Of a DNA stretch of 64,000 nt, positions 41,756 through 52,000 are shown one piece after another. The notes beneath the pieces are model-generated. The model worked only from the letters and a program-made list of their open reading frames with translations, did not search any database and had not been told where the DNA came from. Source of the stretch: CBDHGY01 sp965263325. Lineage in GTDB: Bacteria > Pseudomonadota > Alphaproteobacteria > Caulobacterales > Hyphomonadaceae. The position numbers were made by a program, and so were the translations under genes. Each line of letters opens with the position of its first letter. Position 1 is the stretch's first letter. Location of the stretch: the NCBI GenBank assembly GCA_965263325.1, contig CBDHGY010000002.1:2914001-2978000 (forward strand), written 5' to 3'.

Positions 41756-42633
41756 CGCCGACATTTTTCTATACTGAATTTACAACGCGCAACCTTGGGT
41801 TTGTAAACGCAGGCCAGCAGGAAACCCTGCGTACATCGCATGTGTTTATTTGCGGGGTTGGCGGTATGGGCGGTGCGGCCTTGCAGTCTCTTATGCGAAT
41901 GGGGATCGAGAATTTCACAATCGCCGATATGGACGTGTTCGAAGTGTCTAATTTGAACCGGCAAGTGTTTGCGACAATGGATACGGTCGGAACTGAAAAA
42001 ACCAACGCAACAGTCGCTGGCATTCATGCTGTAAATCCGCACGCGAATGTTAAAGTCTATGGCGGCGATTGGCCGAAATATCTTCCGCGTATTCTCGTTG
42101 ATGTCGATATTGTCATCAACGGGATGGATGATGTTGCCGAGACCGCGAAACTCTACCGCGCTTGCCGGACGAGTGGTCATACAATTATTGATGCGTATGC
42201 AGCCTCATTGCCGAGCGTCTATGTCACGCGTGCAGGCGAGCCAACTCCAGAGGAGCGTTTGCAGTATCCTACCGCTGGGAAGGCACCTGAAGACTGGACG
42301 CAGGAAGATCTCTCTGGCGCATTTTTGCGAGAACTTGAATATGTTATGGGATGCTCGTCTTCCCGCCACTACATCGACATGGAAGCGGGTGCGGAAATGG
42401 CGTCAGGTAAGCGATCGAGAATGTCGTTTGCACCTATGGTTATCCTGACAGGAAATCTGATGGCTTACGAGGCAGGCAATGCTTTGCTCGGAACGCCTTC
42501 CGGCGCGACCTATAAAGGATACTTCTTCAATCCGTACACCGGCAAAACGGAACGTCCTTACAGCCGGCCTGTTGAATGGTTGCGCCGGCGCATTGCGCGC
42601 CGCGAAATTGCCAAGTTGATGGGTGAGAACTGA
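41743..42633 (+). CDS. ThiF/MoeB/HesA-type E1-like adenylyltransferase
   Basis: 296 aa from ATG with GGGGAGG upstream. Nucleotide-binding GxGGMGG (ICGVGGMGGAAL, about residue 35) and NLNRQVF after a DMDVFEVS acidic strand match the E1 superfamily, which adenylates C-terminal glycines or small-molecule carboxylates. The N-terminus (RNLGFVNAGQQETLRTSHV) is also E1-like. No CxxC zinc pairs and no clear catalytic cysteine loop are seen, so it may adenylate without forming a thioester. No ubiquitin-like substrate protein was found nearby. Operon partners are two GNATs, a membrane protein and a nitroreductase; ThiF plus nitroreductase also occurs as a fusion in mycobacterial MoeY (Rv1355c). Confidence 0.85.
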   Translation: METVTPTFFYTEFTTRNLGFVNAGQQETLRTSHVFICGVGGMGGAALQSLMRMGIENFTIADMDVFEVSNLNRQVFATMDTVGTEKTNATVAGIHAVNPHANVKVYGGDWPKYLPRILVDVDIVINGMDDVAETAKLYRACRTSGHTIIDAYAASLPSVYVTRAGEPTPEERLQYPTAGKAPEDWTQEDLSGAFLRELEYVMGCSSSRHYIDMEAGAEMASGKRSRMSFAPMVILTGNLMAYEAGNALLGTPSGATYKGYFFNPYTGKTERPYSRPVEWLRRRIARREIAKLMGEN

Positions 42634-42638
42634 TCCCA

Positions 42639-43847
42639 ATGATTGCAAATGTGCTTATCAACTGGATCGCCGCCATCGGCCTCTTTGTTCTGCTGCTGTG
42701 CTTGCGTCAGGTTCGCGAAGAGAGCGCAGCCACCCAGCGTATTATCTGGCTGACCTTTGCCGCCACAATGCTTTTCGGCTGGCGCGCGATTTCATGGGCG
42801 ACGGGATCGCTCCTTATGGAAAGTGTCGAGATGATCCTCGCCGCGGTACTGTTCTTTTTACTATTGCTTGCGACAGAAGGCGTCCTGCGCCGCCATGCGC
42901 ATGTTTGCGTGAAGTATGCGGTGGCTGGATGTTTGATTGCTTTTGTTCTCGGCGTATTGATTGGTCATCGGCGGATTGATCCCTGGTTTTCTTACGCGCT
43001 TGCGACCACACAAGTTGCTACTTTGGTGTTCTGCATCGGCTGGCTTCTGCTGCGGGACAGGACGTCGCGCAGCGATGCAGAAAACCGCACTGCCGATGTA
43101 TTCGCGTTTGCTCTGATCCTGGCCGCGACGCTATTCATTACAGATTATGATTTAATCCTCAGCGCACCTGTGCGCCTTGGGGCCCTTGGTTTTCTGATGG
43201 CGGCGTATGTCATTGTTAGCGAACTTTCGCCGCAACAGAATGTCGGAAAATTGTTCAAGGAAGCGGTTGCTGTTGTTAGTGTCTCCGCCATTCTAACGCT
43301 CATGGCTGTCAGTGCATTCGGGTTGCGCGATAATCTCTCAGCGATTCTGCAGCTGACGGGGCTGTCACTGACCTTGTTCCTCACCGCGATCATATTGCTG
43401 CGCTATTTGGGCCTGAAAGTTGACCGAACCAGTGACTTGCCGAGATATCTCCTTGGCGCCAACACTGGCTCGCTCGATGAATTTCTTTCGCACGCGCTGC
43501 GCGCGCCGGATGTTCTCGATGCCGAGATCGTCCAACATGATACGATGCAGGATTATGATATCCCAACAATCGAAAAATTACTGAAGGATATCCCAGTATA
43601 CTCGCGCGGCGGGGTGACGGATAATGCACTCAAGGCTGAACACGCTTCCGCGATCGAACAGTTAAACAATCTGCTGGAGTATCGCGGCGCGACGCATGCT
43701 GCCAGGATAGACTCTGATCCAACATCTCTATTGCTCGCATCTGCGCCGGCGCTGGGCGCGCGGTCAGAGGTGGAGACATATCTCGCGCTTGTCAGCAAAA
43801 TGACAAGCATGATTAGCGACAAGACAGCGAGGGCGGGTTCTAAATGA
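42639..43847 (+). CDS. Polytopic membrane protein with cytoplasmic C-terminal domain
   Basis: 402 aa. About seven or eight predicted helices in the first ~250 residues (IANVLINWIAAIGLFVLLLCL, MILAAVLFFLLLLATEGVL, YAVAGCLIAFVLGVLIG, and later LIFITDYDLILSAPVRLGALGFLM). The remaining ~150 residues are soluble with DxxNNLLEYRG-like segments and no known domain. Third gene of the five-gene operon; 5 bp after the ThiF-like gene and overlapping the second GNAT by 4 bp. Possibly the membrane platform or transporter for the product of the neighbouring enzymes. Unrecognised. Confidence 0.7.
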   Translation: MIANVLINWIAAIGLFVLLLCLRQVREESAATQRIIWLTFAATMLFGWRAISWATGSLLMESVEMILAAVLFFLLLLATEGVLRRHAHVCVKYAVAGCLIAFVLGVLIGHRRIDPWFSYALATTQVATLVFCIGWLLLRDRTSRSDAENRTADVFAFALILAATLFITDYDLILSAPVRLGALGFLMAAYVIVSELSPQQNVGKLFKEAVAVVSVSAILTLMAVSAFGLRDNLSAILQLTGLSLTLFLTAIILLRYLGLKVDRTSDLPRYLLGANTGSLDEFLSHALRAPDVLDAEIVQHDTMQDYDIPTIEKLLKDIPVYSRGGVTDNALKAEHASAIEQLNNLLEYRGATHAARIDSDPTSLLLASAPALGARSEVETYLALVSKMTSMISDKTARAGSK

Positions 43848-44956
43848 TCGAAATCAAAGAGAATGATTTTGACAGCTTCTTCGATGTGCCTTTCCATGCA
43901 TATGGAAGCGACACACTTTATGTTTCGCCGATGCGGGCGGATTTGAAGCGCTTTTTAACCAAAGAAAAGAACCCGCTGTTTCGCGGTGAAAGCGATCTTT
44001 CGTATTTTACTGCATCAAAAAACGGTATGCCGCTCGGCCGGATCACCGCGCACGCGCATGCTGAAGCGAATGCCAAGTTTGGAACAAATCAGGCTTACTT
44101 TGGATATTTCGATTGCGCAGATGATGGCGCCATCGCATCAACCTTGCTGACGAAGGCAGAAGACTGGGCACGCAGGCGCGGCTTCAGCTCAATCGCTGGC
44201 AACTATAATCTCACCGCGATGCAGCAAATTGGTGTTATGACAGATGGCTATGACAAAGCTTCGTACACCGATCTCGTTTATAGCCCTCCGCACATTGCGA
44301 CACTGCTGGAAGCACATGGCTACTCTTCAGAATTCCCTATGGCGACATTCGAAACACCCTTCGAGGAGGACTATGTGCCCACGCTTATCGGACCAAAGCA
44401 GCAGGCCATTATCGATAATCCTGACTTTACCTGGGCACCGATTAATCGAAAGACTATTGCGCAGCGCATGGAGGATGCGCGGATAATCCTGAACGAGAGC
44501 TTTGCGCAGAACCCGCAATTCCTGCCCGTTACGGCGGAAGAATATTTCTTCCAGGCGAAGGATATGAAGTGGATCATGGATCCACGCATTTCGGCGATGC
44601 TTCATTACAAAGGGCGTCCGGCCGCGTGTATCATTTGCGTGCCGGATCTGAACCCGCTGCTCAAAAAAACACGTTCTCGAATGGGGCTTCTGTTTCCGTA
44701 TCACTTTATCCGTCATCGGATGAATAGAAAGAGAGCGGTGTTGATATACTCCGGCGTCATCCCCGAATGGCAAGGTAAGGGTGTGAACGCTCTTGTGCTT
44801 AATCGGATTACCACAAATATGGTGGCGGCTGGATATGAGATTTGCGGAAATACGTGGATCGGTGCCAGCAATTATGCTAGCTTGAGACAGAAGGAAAAGA
44901 TGGGTTCACGCAAACTGCACGAATTATCCATCTTCCGGAAAGATCTTGATCGATGA
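43844..44956 (+). CDS. GNAT-like acyltransferase (second, longer)
   Basis: 370 aa. The N-terminal half resembles the YghO-like GNAT group (FHAYGSDTLYVSPMRADLKRF, GRITAHAHAEANAKF, YFGYFDCADDGAIASTLLTKAEDWA then GNYNLTAMQQIGVMTDGY). A later motif (IPEWQGKGVNALVLNRI, about residue 310) is the QGKG-type acetyl-CoA loop. So it may contain two GNAT folds, as in tandem GNATs acting on amino-acid or peptide-like acceptors. It overlaps both neighbours by 4 bp. Substrate unknown, but the operon with an E1-like adenylyltransferase suggests amide or ester bond formation. Confidence 0.75.
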   Translation: MIEIKENDFDSFFDVPFHAYGSDTLYVSPMRADLKRFLTKEKNPLFRGESDLSYFTASKNGMPLGRITAHAHAEANAKFGTNQAYFGYFDCADDGAIASTLLTKAEDWARRRGFSSIAGNYNLTAMQQIGVMTDGYDKASYTDLVYSPPHIATLLEAHGYSSEFPMATFETPFEEDYVPTLIGPKQQAIIDNPDFTWAPINRKTIAQRMEDARIILNESFAQNPQFLPVTAEEYFFQAKDMKWIMDPRISAMLHYKGRPAACIICVPDLNPLLKKTRSRMGLLFPYHFIRHRMNRKRAVLIYSGVIPEWQGKGVNALVLNRITTNMVAAGYEICGNTWIGASNYASLRQKEKMGSRKLHELSIFRKDLDR

Positions 44957-46005
44957 TCACAATAAGTGCGGACGATCAGATCGCCATTACTGAAGAAGCC
45001 AATCTGGCCCCTTCAGTTCATAATACTCAACCGGCGCGCTGGCTGTTTCGGCCAGGTAAAATTGAAATTTACGCAGATAGCTCGCGCTTCCTGAAGGTTG
45101 GAGATCCGAGTTTTCGAGACGCCGGGCTTTCTTGCGGCGCTGCCGCGGAAGGCACGAGGCTGGCGCTTGCAAAGCGCGGAATTGGGGTGTCTGAAATCTC
45201 GGATAATTGGAAATTACCGACCGATTTAGAAGGCGAATTTCGGCGCGCCGCAGTATTGAAGTTTGGAGGTGCTGCGCATCCCGACGATCTCGAAGAGCAG
45301 GTCAAAGAACGCTTTACCTGGCGCGGAAAGTTTGCACCGATTAGCAGGTCGCAGATTACGGCCCTTGCAGATTGGGAGCAGCAATCACAAGCGGCCACTT
45401 TGGCGAAAAGCAATGACGACATAAGTTGGATCGCGGCGCTGAACGACCGGACAAGCCTCGCATTCTTCCGGGATAAACCCTATCGGCGCGAACTTGTCAG
45501 TTGGATGCGCTTCTCAAGATCCGATCCGAATTGGGATTTGGATGGGCTTAGCGCGGATTCGATGAAACTCTCGGGCTTTGAGGCGATAGTCGCAAAACAT
45601 GCGCTCTCTAGCCCGTGGTTCGAAATCGCAGATGCGGTTCGACTGTCAGGCATGATGGTGTCTGAGAGAGCAAAAACTCTGTCATCATCAGCTGTCTGGT
45701 TTTTTCATGTCGATGCAGATGAAGGCGCAATAGAAATTGGTCGTCAGCTTTATCGGCATTGGCTGGAACTCACGGCACTTGGAATATATTGTTGGCCCAT
45801 GGCGGTGCTTGCGGATAATCCCCATTCGAACTCGGAGTGTTCATCCCGCTTTGGCTTGCCCAAAGACAGAAGGCTGATAAATGTCTTTCGCCTTGGGGCT
45901 TTGCCAAAAGATGCGAAGCGCTCCGAAACTGCCCGGCTGTCAATTCAACAGCTACTCGTAAATGAAGACGCAGGATTAAATAACAATAGGGCTGCAACAG
46001 AATAG
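44953..46005 (+). CDS. Nitroreductase family protein (Acg-like)
   Basis: 350 aa. The N-terminal signature APSVHNTQPARWLF (about residue 19-32) matches the FMN-binding start of the Acg-type nitroreductases. Further segments with Arg/Ser/Phe (WIAALNDRTSLAFFRDK, DAVRLSGMMVSERAK) and a late hydrophobic TALGIYCWPM follow the family. These flavoproteins act on quinone- or nitro-containing compounds, or bind FMN without reducing. Last gene of the GNAT-ThiF-membrane-GNAT operon (4-bp overlap). Combination with ThiF resembles MoeY of mycobacteria, where the two are fused; the pathway there is also unresolved. Confidence 0.82.
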   Translation: MITISADDQIAITEEANLAPSVHNTQPARWLFRPGKIEIYADSSRFLKVGDPSFRDAGLSCGAAAEGTRLALAKRGIGVSEISDNWKLPTDLEGEFRRAAVLKFGGAAHPDDLEEQVKERFTWRGKFAPISRSQITALADWEQQSQAATLAKSNDDISWIAALNDRTSLAFFRDKPYRRELVSWMRFSRSDPNWDLDGLSADSMKLSGFEAIVAKHALSSPWFEIADAVRLSGMMVSERAKTLSSSAVWFFHVDADEGAIEIGRQLYRHWLELTALGIYCWPMAVLADNPHSNSECSSRFGLPKDRRLINVFRLGALPKDAKRSETARLSIQQLLVNEDAGLNNNRAATE

Positions 46006-46249
46006 TTGTAAGCGCAGGGCGTGCCTGTTTTCTGCGGAGCGGTCGCAAGGGGCCAAACTTTCAAATGCGCCGTACCTGCTAGCATCGACCTAAGCTGAGT
46101 AAACCGAAACGGTTTCGACGCTTCAATAGAGATCGATCAAATTCTCATAAAACGCGGCAAATATCCAACGAAAACATCTCAGTTATTGATGGCTATTGTG
46201 CCGTATTTGTAAGGGATTCCACTTGTGGTGAGCATGTAATCGCAAATGA

Positions 46250-46265
46250 TGTGATTGAAATCACA
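46250..46265. promoter_or_regulatory. CRP-consensus palindrome upstream of the TIR operon
   Basis: TGTGATTGAAATCACA has the exact TGTGA-N6-TCACA form of a CRP/FNR-family (CRP-type) binding site and is a perfect 6-bp inverted repeat. It ends 26 bp before the ATG of the TIR gene, in a 286-bp intergenic region. Binding there could overlap the promoter. Control by a CRP-type regulator is predicted from sequence only. Confidence 0.6.
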
Positions 46266-46291
46266 GTCAACACTGCTTTGACCTCTAAGTA

Positions 46292-47905
46292 ATGGCTTGC
46301 AAGAGACCTTCATTCGTTGAAATATCTAAGTTGTGTAAAGAGTGGGGATATCCGGCCGTGAGTAATGCGGACGAACTGGTAAAACTGATGGGGCTTGAAA
46401 ATGCCCCAAACTTTTATTTCGTGTCTCATTCTAGCGCGGATAACCCGCTCATTCGTCCCATCATACTGGGAATGTTGGAAGCCAAGATTCCCCTGTGGTT
46501 TGATAAGCCCGACAAGATTGGGATCGAGCTCAAGAATTTTGTCGGCAAAGTACCGTCAGGAGTGGACTACGCCGTCGCACTGGACGTTGCGCTTGAGCGA
46601 GCCAGAGGGTGCATCTGGTTTCCGTCAAAGTCTTACGAGGCGAGCAGCGAGTGCGAAGGGGAATTGCGGCTTGCCAACTTCCTGGCGAACAAACCGCGCT
46701 ATGACTATAAAGTTCTACCGATCTTTCTATCCAAGGCTAGTTTCAAATACGTCGATAATCGGAACACCAATACTCAAGGCGCTGAGCTCTTCGTTGAGCA
46801 AGTTGGCGACGAATATGAGATCATCGATGATCATTCGATCGCACTTTCCAATTTTTGTGATGAGTTAAAGAGCTATTTGGTGGGTTTCACCAAATCCAAT
46901 GGCCTAGAGAGAAAGATCGCCTATGGCTGGAAAGCCAATGGTTCAGGTGCGGAGGCAGCAGACGCCAAACCAGGTAGGCGCGCAGACAAGATACCCTTCC
47001 GCGTCAATCGCCAGTCGCAGTGCCGGAGCATCAGAAGTGCCTTCTCGGATATTCGTAATTCGATCGCGAAAGATGAGGCGTCTCTGGACTTGCAGCAGCA
47101 TCCTGTCGTGATCTGTCATGGCCGAGAGTCGGATGTATCCCGTCAGTTCACGAAAACGACTTTGGTGAGCCGTGTTATCGGTGAGTACAAAGACTTATTC
47201 AAATCATCCAAAGAAACGGAAAATGAAATTCTACCGTTTCCAGACTGGGTCAACCATTCCTTCAAGGGCCAAGAAAAATTTGACGAGGAATTCTGCGAAG
47301 ATCTAGCTGGGAAATTCCAGGTGTCTCAACGCGGCGGGCGACGTGCGTCTCTCAAGGAAAGTGTTGCAGGCGCTTTTCACCAGAACAAGATTACGCGCCT
47401 TGTCGTCTCGCGTATGAATTTGTCGCACAGCGACGTGGCGACGAAAAAGTTCAGTGACTTACGGCAAAAAATCGATGCCTGGGTTGGATTCTGGAGCACA
47501 TTTCCGTTTGAGCTGTCGGTGCAAAAATCACACTTCACCATTCTTCCCGTACTCGACATCGTCTATCCGGATGCAGTGTCGCGTAGCCGAAATTTCTTTG
47601 GCGGAAAACCAACGCCTGAAAAGTTCGTGAAGCTTCTGTCGAGCGAAGGCTCCGAGCAGGAGTTAACGCCGCCGGGAGGGAAAGTATCAGTTCATGTTCT
47701 CGACAAATTCCAGTCGATCAAGGAGTCGATGGTCGACACATGGATTGATGAAGACAGCGAGCTGTTTCAGCAATTTGTCGACAGCAAAAAAGATCAATTG
47801 CGTGAGGATCTGAAAACGCTAGTGGCAACACCAGACGGATTGCCGATGCGCGATTGGGCCAAAGGATCAGAAGATATCTTGCGAGATGCAGGCGTAGGGT
47901 TATGA
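46292..47905 (+). CDS. TIR-domain protein with C-terminal iSTAND-like region
   Basis: 537 aa. Residues ~38-190 form a TIR domain: NFYFVSHSSADNPLIRPII as beta-A with box 1, IPLWFDKPD, and SKSYEASSECEGELRLA, where Glu 124 matches the catalytic Glu of NAD-hydrolysing TIRs (S-x-x-C-x-x-E-L pattern). From ~240 on it has an NRQSQ start, then HPVVICHGRESD and mixed alpha/beta segments without a Walker A, consistent with an inactive STAND (iSTAND) module of conflict systems. The role would be signalling or NAD depletion on activation. First gene of the 46292-57615 operon; 12 bp before the MoxR gene. The iSTAND label is a judgement by pattern. Confidence 0.85.
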   Translation: MACKRPSFVEISKLCKEWGYPAVSNADELVKLMGLENAPNFYFVSHSSADNPLIRPIILGMLEAKIPLWFDKPDKIGIELKNFVGKVPSGVDYAVALDVALERARGCIWFPSKSYEASSECEGELRLANFLANKPRYDYKVLPIFLSKASFKYVDNRNTNTQGAELFVEQVGDEYEIIDDHSIALSNFCDELKSYLVGFTKSNGLERKIAYGWKANGSGAEAADAKPGRRADKIPFRVNRQSQCRSIRSAFSDIRNSIAKDEASLDLQQHPVVICHGRESDVSRQFTKTTLVSRVIGEYKDLFKSSKETENEILPFPDWVNHSFKGQEKFDEEFCEDLAGKFQVSQRGGRRASLKESVAGAFHQNKITRLVVSRMNLSHSDVATKKFSDLRQKIDAWVGFWSTFPFELSVQKSHFTILPVLDIVYPDAVSRSRNFFGGKPTPEKFVKLLSSEGSEQELTPPGGKVSVHVLDKFQSIKESMVDTWIDEDSELFQQFVDSKKDQLREDLKTLVATPDGLPMRDWAKGSEDILRDAGVGL

Positions 47906-47917
47906 CAAAGGGATAGG

Positions 47918-49009
47918 ATGATGGACTTCTACAAGGGGACTGGTGCGACACCACAGCAAGAGCAGACTGTTGAAACCTCTGCGATAACGGACGTCGCGCT
48001 TAATCAGCAAACTGCGCCGGACAAATATCGCCTTGTGGGCAGCGGCAACGCAGAAGACGACGCGGAAGGATGGAAAGTTGTCCGCGCCGTAAACACGGCG
48101 CTCGCGCTTCGCATGCCGCTTCTTGTGTCCGGTGAACCCGGATCCGGTAAGACCCAACTCGGCTATGCCGTCGCGCATGAGCTTGGCAAGGAAAAGCCCT
48201 TCAAGTTCAATACGAAATCAACGAGCGCGGCGAGCGACTTATTTTATACCTATGACGCTGTCCGGCATTTCCAGGCCAAGGCCGCGGGCGGCGGCGCTGC
48301 AGATGCCAAGAATTTCATCGAGTACAGCCCGCTGGGTCTTGCCATTTTGATTGCCTTGCCGCCGGAAAACCGCGCGCCTTTCTTGCCTGAGAATTTCGCT
48401 GAGTTGGTGACGTCAGATACACTTACTCCAGAGCGCCAGCGCACTTATGAATTGCTGAGTGCACCGGTGCAGCGTCAGACGGTTGTGATCATCGACGAGA
48501 TCGACAAGGCACCGCTCGACTTTCCAAATGATTTGCTGCACGAGATCGAAAATATGAGTTTCCGCGTACCGGAACTTGGCGGGCTGGAGACACCCGCGCT
48601 CGATCCGAGTCTCAAACCGATCATATTCATTACGACGAACTCAAATCGGCAACTACCGGATGCCTTCCTGCGCCGGTGTGCATACGCGACCATTGTTGCG
48701 CCAAAAGGCGAGGCGTTACAATCGATCCTCGATGCGCGCCTGGACGGCATTTTTGGGCAAGGGTCTGTTTTCGTGCGCGATGCGCAAGCCTTCTATGAGG
48801 ACCTTCGTGAAAGCGATCAGCTGCACAAAAAGCCGGGCACATCAGAGCTTCTGCAATTCCTGCAGGCAGCGAAAGCGTTCGGCGCAGTCGATACCCAACC
48901 GATTTCAGCGCAGCGCGAAACGGTGGCGAACGGCTTGTCGCTGCTGGGTAAACGCCAGGACGATCTGAAGCTTATCTCTGACAAACTTAAAGAATGGGAC
49001 GGCGCATAA
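47918..49009 (+). CDS. MoxR-family AAA+ ATPase
   Basis: 363 aa. Walker A GEPGSGKTQ (about residue 71-79), Walker B VVIIDEIDKAPLDFPNDLL (about 189-207), sensor 1 IIFITTNSNRQLPDAFLRRC with an Arg finger. This is the MoxR type, which usually pairs with a von Willebrand A protein and remodels a third protein. The downstream gene, 15 bp away, has a possible MIDAS-like segment, which would fit that arrangement. N-terminal ~40 residues are an unstructured Gln/Thr-rich lead. Second gene of the operon; cytoplasmic. Confidence 0.93.
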   Translation: MMDFYKGTGATPQQEQTVETSAITDVALNQQTAPDKYRLVGSGNAEDDAEGWKVVRAVNTALALRMPLLVSGEPGSGKTQLGYAVAHELGKEKPFKFNTKSTSAASDLFYTYDAVRHFQAKAAGGGAADAKNFIEYSPLGLAILIALPPENRAPFLPENFAELVTSDTLTPERQRTYELLSAPVQRQTVVIIDEIDKAPLDFPNDLLHEIENMSFRVPELGGLETPALDPSLKPIIFITTNSNRQLPDAFLRRCAYATIVAPKGEALQSILDARLDGIFGQGSVFVRDAQAFYEDLRESDQLHKKPGTSELLQFLQAAKAFGAVDTQPISAQRETVANGLSLLGKRQDDLKLISDKLKEWDGA

Positions 49010-49024
49010 GGAGCTGGCTGAGCG

Positions 49025-52000
49025 ATGTTTCCCTCCAGCACATATCCTGATCTGTTTGATCGCCTTCGCATGGCTGGCTTCGAAGATGGGCCGGGCCAGC
49101 GTTACAAGGCGAATCTGCTGATTGCTGAACTCACCGGGCGTTTGCCAGACGAGCCGGAACGCGCTGCCGCGACGCTTGCTGATCATCTTCGCCCATTGTT
49201 TCAGCGCCGCGAAGAAGCTGGACCGATGTTCGATGCGGCTTTCAAGGCATGGGCTGAAGATTCCTGGAATGCGCATCTGGCCGAGCTTCCTGACGCGCCG
49301 CCTAAACCGCCTGCACCGCCTGAGCCACCCGGCGGAGTGGGAGATGAAGGCACAGGCCGACAGCTCTCCTGGTGGCAGCGCCTAGGGCTAAACAATTTCT
49401 GGGTCTGGATGCGCGCCTTAATCGCGGCCGGCGTTATAGGCGGCGCCATCTCTTTAGTCTTGCAGTTGCAGACAGCGCCTGTGCCGGTCGATATTGTCGA
49501 TCAAAATCCTCAAACTCAAACAGGGCAAGAAGATCAGAGGCCAACCGGTCCAGATGAGCTTGGCCGAAATTTTGATCCAAATCCGGGTCCAAATGTTCGG
49601 GAAGGCGAGACAGACTTAAACGATCGGGCTACATTAATGGTGGCTGAGTTTGTGACAGAATATCTCCGGCAGGACGGCGCGCCAACCGTGCGAGAATTGC
49701 ACTCGACTGGGATGTACCGCGGTTATAGTGCCGAAGAGGCCGCTGCTGCAGTCGGCGTTCCTGTTGATCACCCGATCTCTCCAACCATGGGGCATATCTA
49801 CAGACATGTCGCTGTCGCGTTTAAGTCCGGATTTCCGGACGAGTATCCAGCATTTGTGGAAGAGTTCTCGAATGAATTCGACCTGTCGATTGACCCTCGA
49901 TCTGAAGCTATCGGTGACTTTCAGAGAAGCGTGGTTGTCTCTTTCGAAGACGAAATGGCGGATATGGTAGGTATCGGTTCCTGGGAAGAACTTGGCACAA
50001 CGCCGGAAGAATTTGAGCAAGCGATCGAAATCCAAAACATCTTGCTTAATTTAACCTCAAGCTGGACCTTAGCAAGCACGTTTGACGATCATGATGGGTC
50101 CATTAACTCGATAGACTATAATCAGGATGGAACGCTTATCGTAAGCGGGTCCGACGATAGCACCGCGCGACTTTGGGATGCCGAGAGTGGGGCTGTGCTT
50201 CATGTGTTGGAAGGCCATACCGGCTGGGTGCTGACAACCGAATTTTCGCCGGATGGTTTGCGGGTTGTTAGCGGGTCTCAGGACGGAACGGTGCGGATTT
50301 GGGATGCTGAAAACGGAGCTGAGCTTAGTGTTTTAAACATTGGGGAACAAGGCGGGGGAGCGGTTTATGCGGCTTCCTATTCGCCTGATCAGTCGCGTAT
50401 TGCTACCGGAGCACCGAACGGTGCGTTGTGGATATGGGACGCAGAAACCGAAGCTATAATTGGTCGTCTGGAGGGGCATGCATCCAAGATTTACTCGGCC
50501 GCATATTCGCCTGATGGCACACGGATCGTTACGGGATCGGGTGATGATACTATCCGTGTGTGGGACGCAGAAACGTTTAATGAGATCATGGTGCTAACGG
50601 GGCACGAAGGCACCGTTTTCACTGTAGCCTATTCTCCGGATGGGACACAAATCTTGTCGAGCTCGGGTGACAGTACGGTCCGGCTTTGGGATGCTGATAC
50701 GGGCGCTGAAATTAGCGTGTTTCAAGGGCATGAGCGTATCGTGCGCACCGCGACTTTTTCTCCAGATGGTGCGCGGATTGCGAGCGGCTCTGATGATTTT
50801 TCGCTCCGTGTATGGGATGCTGAAACAGGCGAGGAACTTACCGTTCTATCGAATGAAAGAGGTGTGTACTCTGTTGCCTTCACGCCAGATGGCAGACGAT
50901 TAGCGCGCAGCTCTGGGGATAGAACTGTGCGAATTTGGACAGGCGCCGAAAGTATTGAGCCAGCCATTGAGGCTATGCGCGATGCGCCGTGGACAACAAA
51001 AGAACTCGCCGAATATGCCAGAGGATTGGCAGAGGCTTCAGATGTGAGTTTCCCCGAGGGCGTGACGGACGCGCAGCTTGCGCGCCAGTTTGCTGCCACC
51101 GTCTTTCATCAAGGCTATACCGTTCACCTGTCGGACCCTCCCTGGCAAGTCGCGCCATCCGGGTATGAGCCGCCTGCATTTGCGGCCAATCTCGGTTGGT
51201 GGGTCGCAGGAGCGCTCGCGCTCGCGGGCATATTCGGCTGGATCATATCTGCGCTGAACCTCAAATCCTATCTGCGCCGGCGCCGACCCAATGCGCCGGG
51301 CCGCGTGATCGATTTGTTTTCTGAGCGCCGCAAAGCGCGCGATCTGGTACAGGAAGATGTTCGCGAAGCGGCTCGCGCGATGATGACCCGCACGGCTGGG
51401 CGGAGGACAATCGATATAGATCGCACGATCCGCGCAACCGCACGCGCCGGAGGATTCTTTACCGCTGTAGAGACGCACGCGCAGCGCCTTCCGGAATATC
51501 TGTTCCTGATCGACAGCCAGTCACGCGCAGACCATGAGGCACGCCGCGCGCTTGATTATGTCAATCGCCTTGAAGAAGAAAATGTCCGGGTCTCCCACGC
51601 ATTCTTCGAGCAGGCACCTGACCGTGTTCGCGAGAAAATCGGTGATCCGGGTAAACCACTCGAAGACTACGCCGCTGAGAATTCCGACAAGATTCTTGTC
51701 GTCGTTGGTGACGCTGCAAACATGCTGGAGCAGGGCAGTCTCGAACTTGGGGCATGGAAAGAAGCGCTCAACGTTTGGAAATCGAAAATCTTGCTATCGA
51801 CTGTGCCAACCAAGGAGTGGGGCGTTGAAGAAGAGTCGGTTGCAAAAGAGGGGCTGAATGTTCGGCCGCTGTCCGCAGGTGGCCTGGCGAGCATGCCGGA
51901 AGCTTTGCAATTATCTGAGTTCGGATCATCCGATGTCGGTGTTGACGGCGCGCTTGCAATTCCGCCCCTGCCGCGCATCATTCGGCGAGATCCGGAACGC

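Noticed and set aside
50060..50950. Repeated DNA blocks of about 125 bp
   Set aside because: They are WD40 coding repeats, not a mobile or CRISPR-type array; unit sequences diverge as protein repeats do.
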